Part shown: positions 63,517-64,000 of the stretch, in pieces
Numbering within the stretch: position 1 is the stretch's first letter
How the letters are laid out: every line of letters begins with the position of its first letter
Source: Sphingomonas alpina
Lineage (GTDB): Bacteria > Pseudomonadota > Alphaproteobacteria > Sphingomonadales > Sphingomonadaceae
Direction: 5' to 3'
NCBI RefSeq assembly: GCF_014490665.1
Contig: NZ_CP061038.1
Span: 434,001-498,000 of the forward strand
DNA length: 64,000 nucleotides
Made by a program: the position numbers and the translations under genes
Notes under the pieces: model-generated
The model's input: the letters and a program-made list of their open reading frames with translations, nothing else
What the model was told of the DNA's origin: nothing
The model's database searches: none

Positions 63517-64000
63517 ATGGCCGACGATCAGCAAACGCCCCTCGACCGTATCGCCGCTGCCCTCGAACGCATCGCGCCGCCTGCGCCGGCGCCCGCCGAT
63601 CCGCTCGCCCATCCGGCGTATCTGTGGCGTGGCACGGCGCTGGCCCCCGCGCGTGATTTCGCGGCGCTGCCGCTTGGTGACCTTCATGGCATCGATGCGC
63701 AAAAGGCGACACTGGTCGCCAATCTCGATCGCCTCGCGCAAGGCCATGCCGCGCATGACGTGCTGCTCTGGGGTGCGCGCGGCACCGGCAAGTCGGCGCT
63801 GGTCAAGAGCAGCGTCGCCGCGCTGCAGGCCGAAGGCAAGGCGCTGGCATTGATCGAGGTGGTGACCACGCAACTCGACACGCTCGCGACGCTTTTCGCC
63901 GCGATCGCGGCCGTGCCCCGTGCGTTCGTCCTGTTCATCGACGATCTCGGCTTCAACGCCGCCAGCGACGCTCGCGCGCTGCGCTCGATGCTCGAGGGCG
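63517..64000 (+). CDS. DUF815 family AAA ATPase, 3' truncated
   Basis: ATG 63517 begins MADDQQTPLDRIAAALERIA. Visible residues include HPAYLWRG, LHGIDAQKATLVANLDRLA, Walker A GARGTGKSALVKS and Walker B AFVLFIDDLGF. These are the hallmarks of DUF815 ATPases, of unknown cellular role. The gene runs off the window end after about 160 residues. Its start codon is separated from the repeat by only a few bases, with a GGAAGATG site before it. Confidence 0.87.
   Translation, partial: MADDQQTPLDRIAAALERIAPPAPAPADPLAHPAYLWRGTALAPARDFAALPLGDLHGIDAQKATLVANLDRLAQGHAAHDVLLWGARGTGKSALVKSSVAALQAEGKALALIEVVTTQLDTLATLFAAIAAVPRAFVLFIDDLGFNAASDARALRSMLEG

Overview
This GC-rich window of dense, mostly housekeeping chromosome looks like an alphaproteobacterium of the Sphingomonas group. 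The support is the gene content: an alphaproteobacterial-type SspB, an ATP12 chaperone, a CYP153-type P450, a PrsK/PrsR/PrsT system next to an EpsB-type sugar transferase, several 17-kDa-antigen-like glycine-zipper proteins, and sphingomonad-style intergenic palindromes. I saw no insertion sequence, prophage, CRISPR array, tRNA or rRNA.

Layout. 1-10 kb: 3' part of an M1 aminopeptidase, CHAP protein, heme-binding barrel protein, MsrB, CYP153-like P450, a two-gene ABC exporter, QueG, and an EI24/lipoprotein pair. 9.8-14.5 kb: adenosine kinase (frameshifted near its end), an intergenic repeat element, and two tandem paralogous APC permeases. 14.6-18.6 kb: minus-strand histidine operon hisB-yciI-hisH-hisA-hisF-(59-aa membrane peptide)-hisE-HIT. 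18.7-25.4 kb: SspB, FumC, small glycine-zipper proteins, Gmk, and a DeoR-type regulator with an MFS carrier. 25.4-29.1 kb: a tightly coupled minus-strand operon crcB-rluC-paiB-HAD-(73-aa protein)-ATP12. 29.3-34.8 kb: small envelope proteins, OsmC, a gene-poor kilobase carrying two DnaA-box-like sites, and a TRIC-type channel. 34.8-41.3 kb: SppA, MATE pump, and groESL under a CIRCE operator. 41.4-45.1 kb: a large secreted RTX protein with 169-residue repeats. 45.2-54.6 kb: M3 peptidase, DUF6311 membrane protein, ParB-like protein, SulP carrier, cupin, and a MarR-GNAT fusion. 54.8-63.4 kb: an exopolysaccharide/PEP-CTERM-type block with mannose-1-phosphate guanylyltransferase, EpsB-like transferase, PrsK, PrsR and PrsT. 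The window ends inside a DUF815 ATPase.

Three observations stand out. (1) A dispersed element of about 215 bp occurs at 23195-23408 and, inverted, at 52727-52946. Its strongest hairpin keeps its loop while two adjacent base pairs change compensatorily, which suggests selected secondary structure. (2) A second intergenic family (10940-11150 and 56145-56410) has related flanks around clusters of short repeats whose word differs between loci. (3) Three genes (adenosine kinase, RTX protein, prsK) are each broken by a single-base change inside a G-run. That pattern could be a systematic sequencing error or slipped-strand variation. The his operon also holds a 59-aa peptide resembling a bare PEP-CTERM-type sorting tail, notable beside the Prs system.
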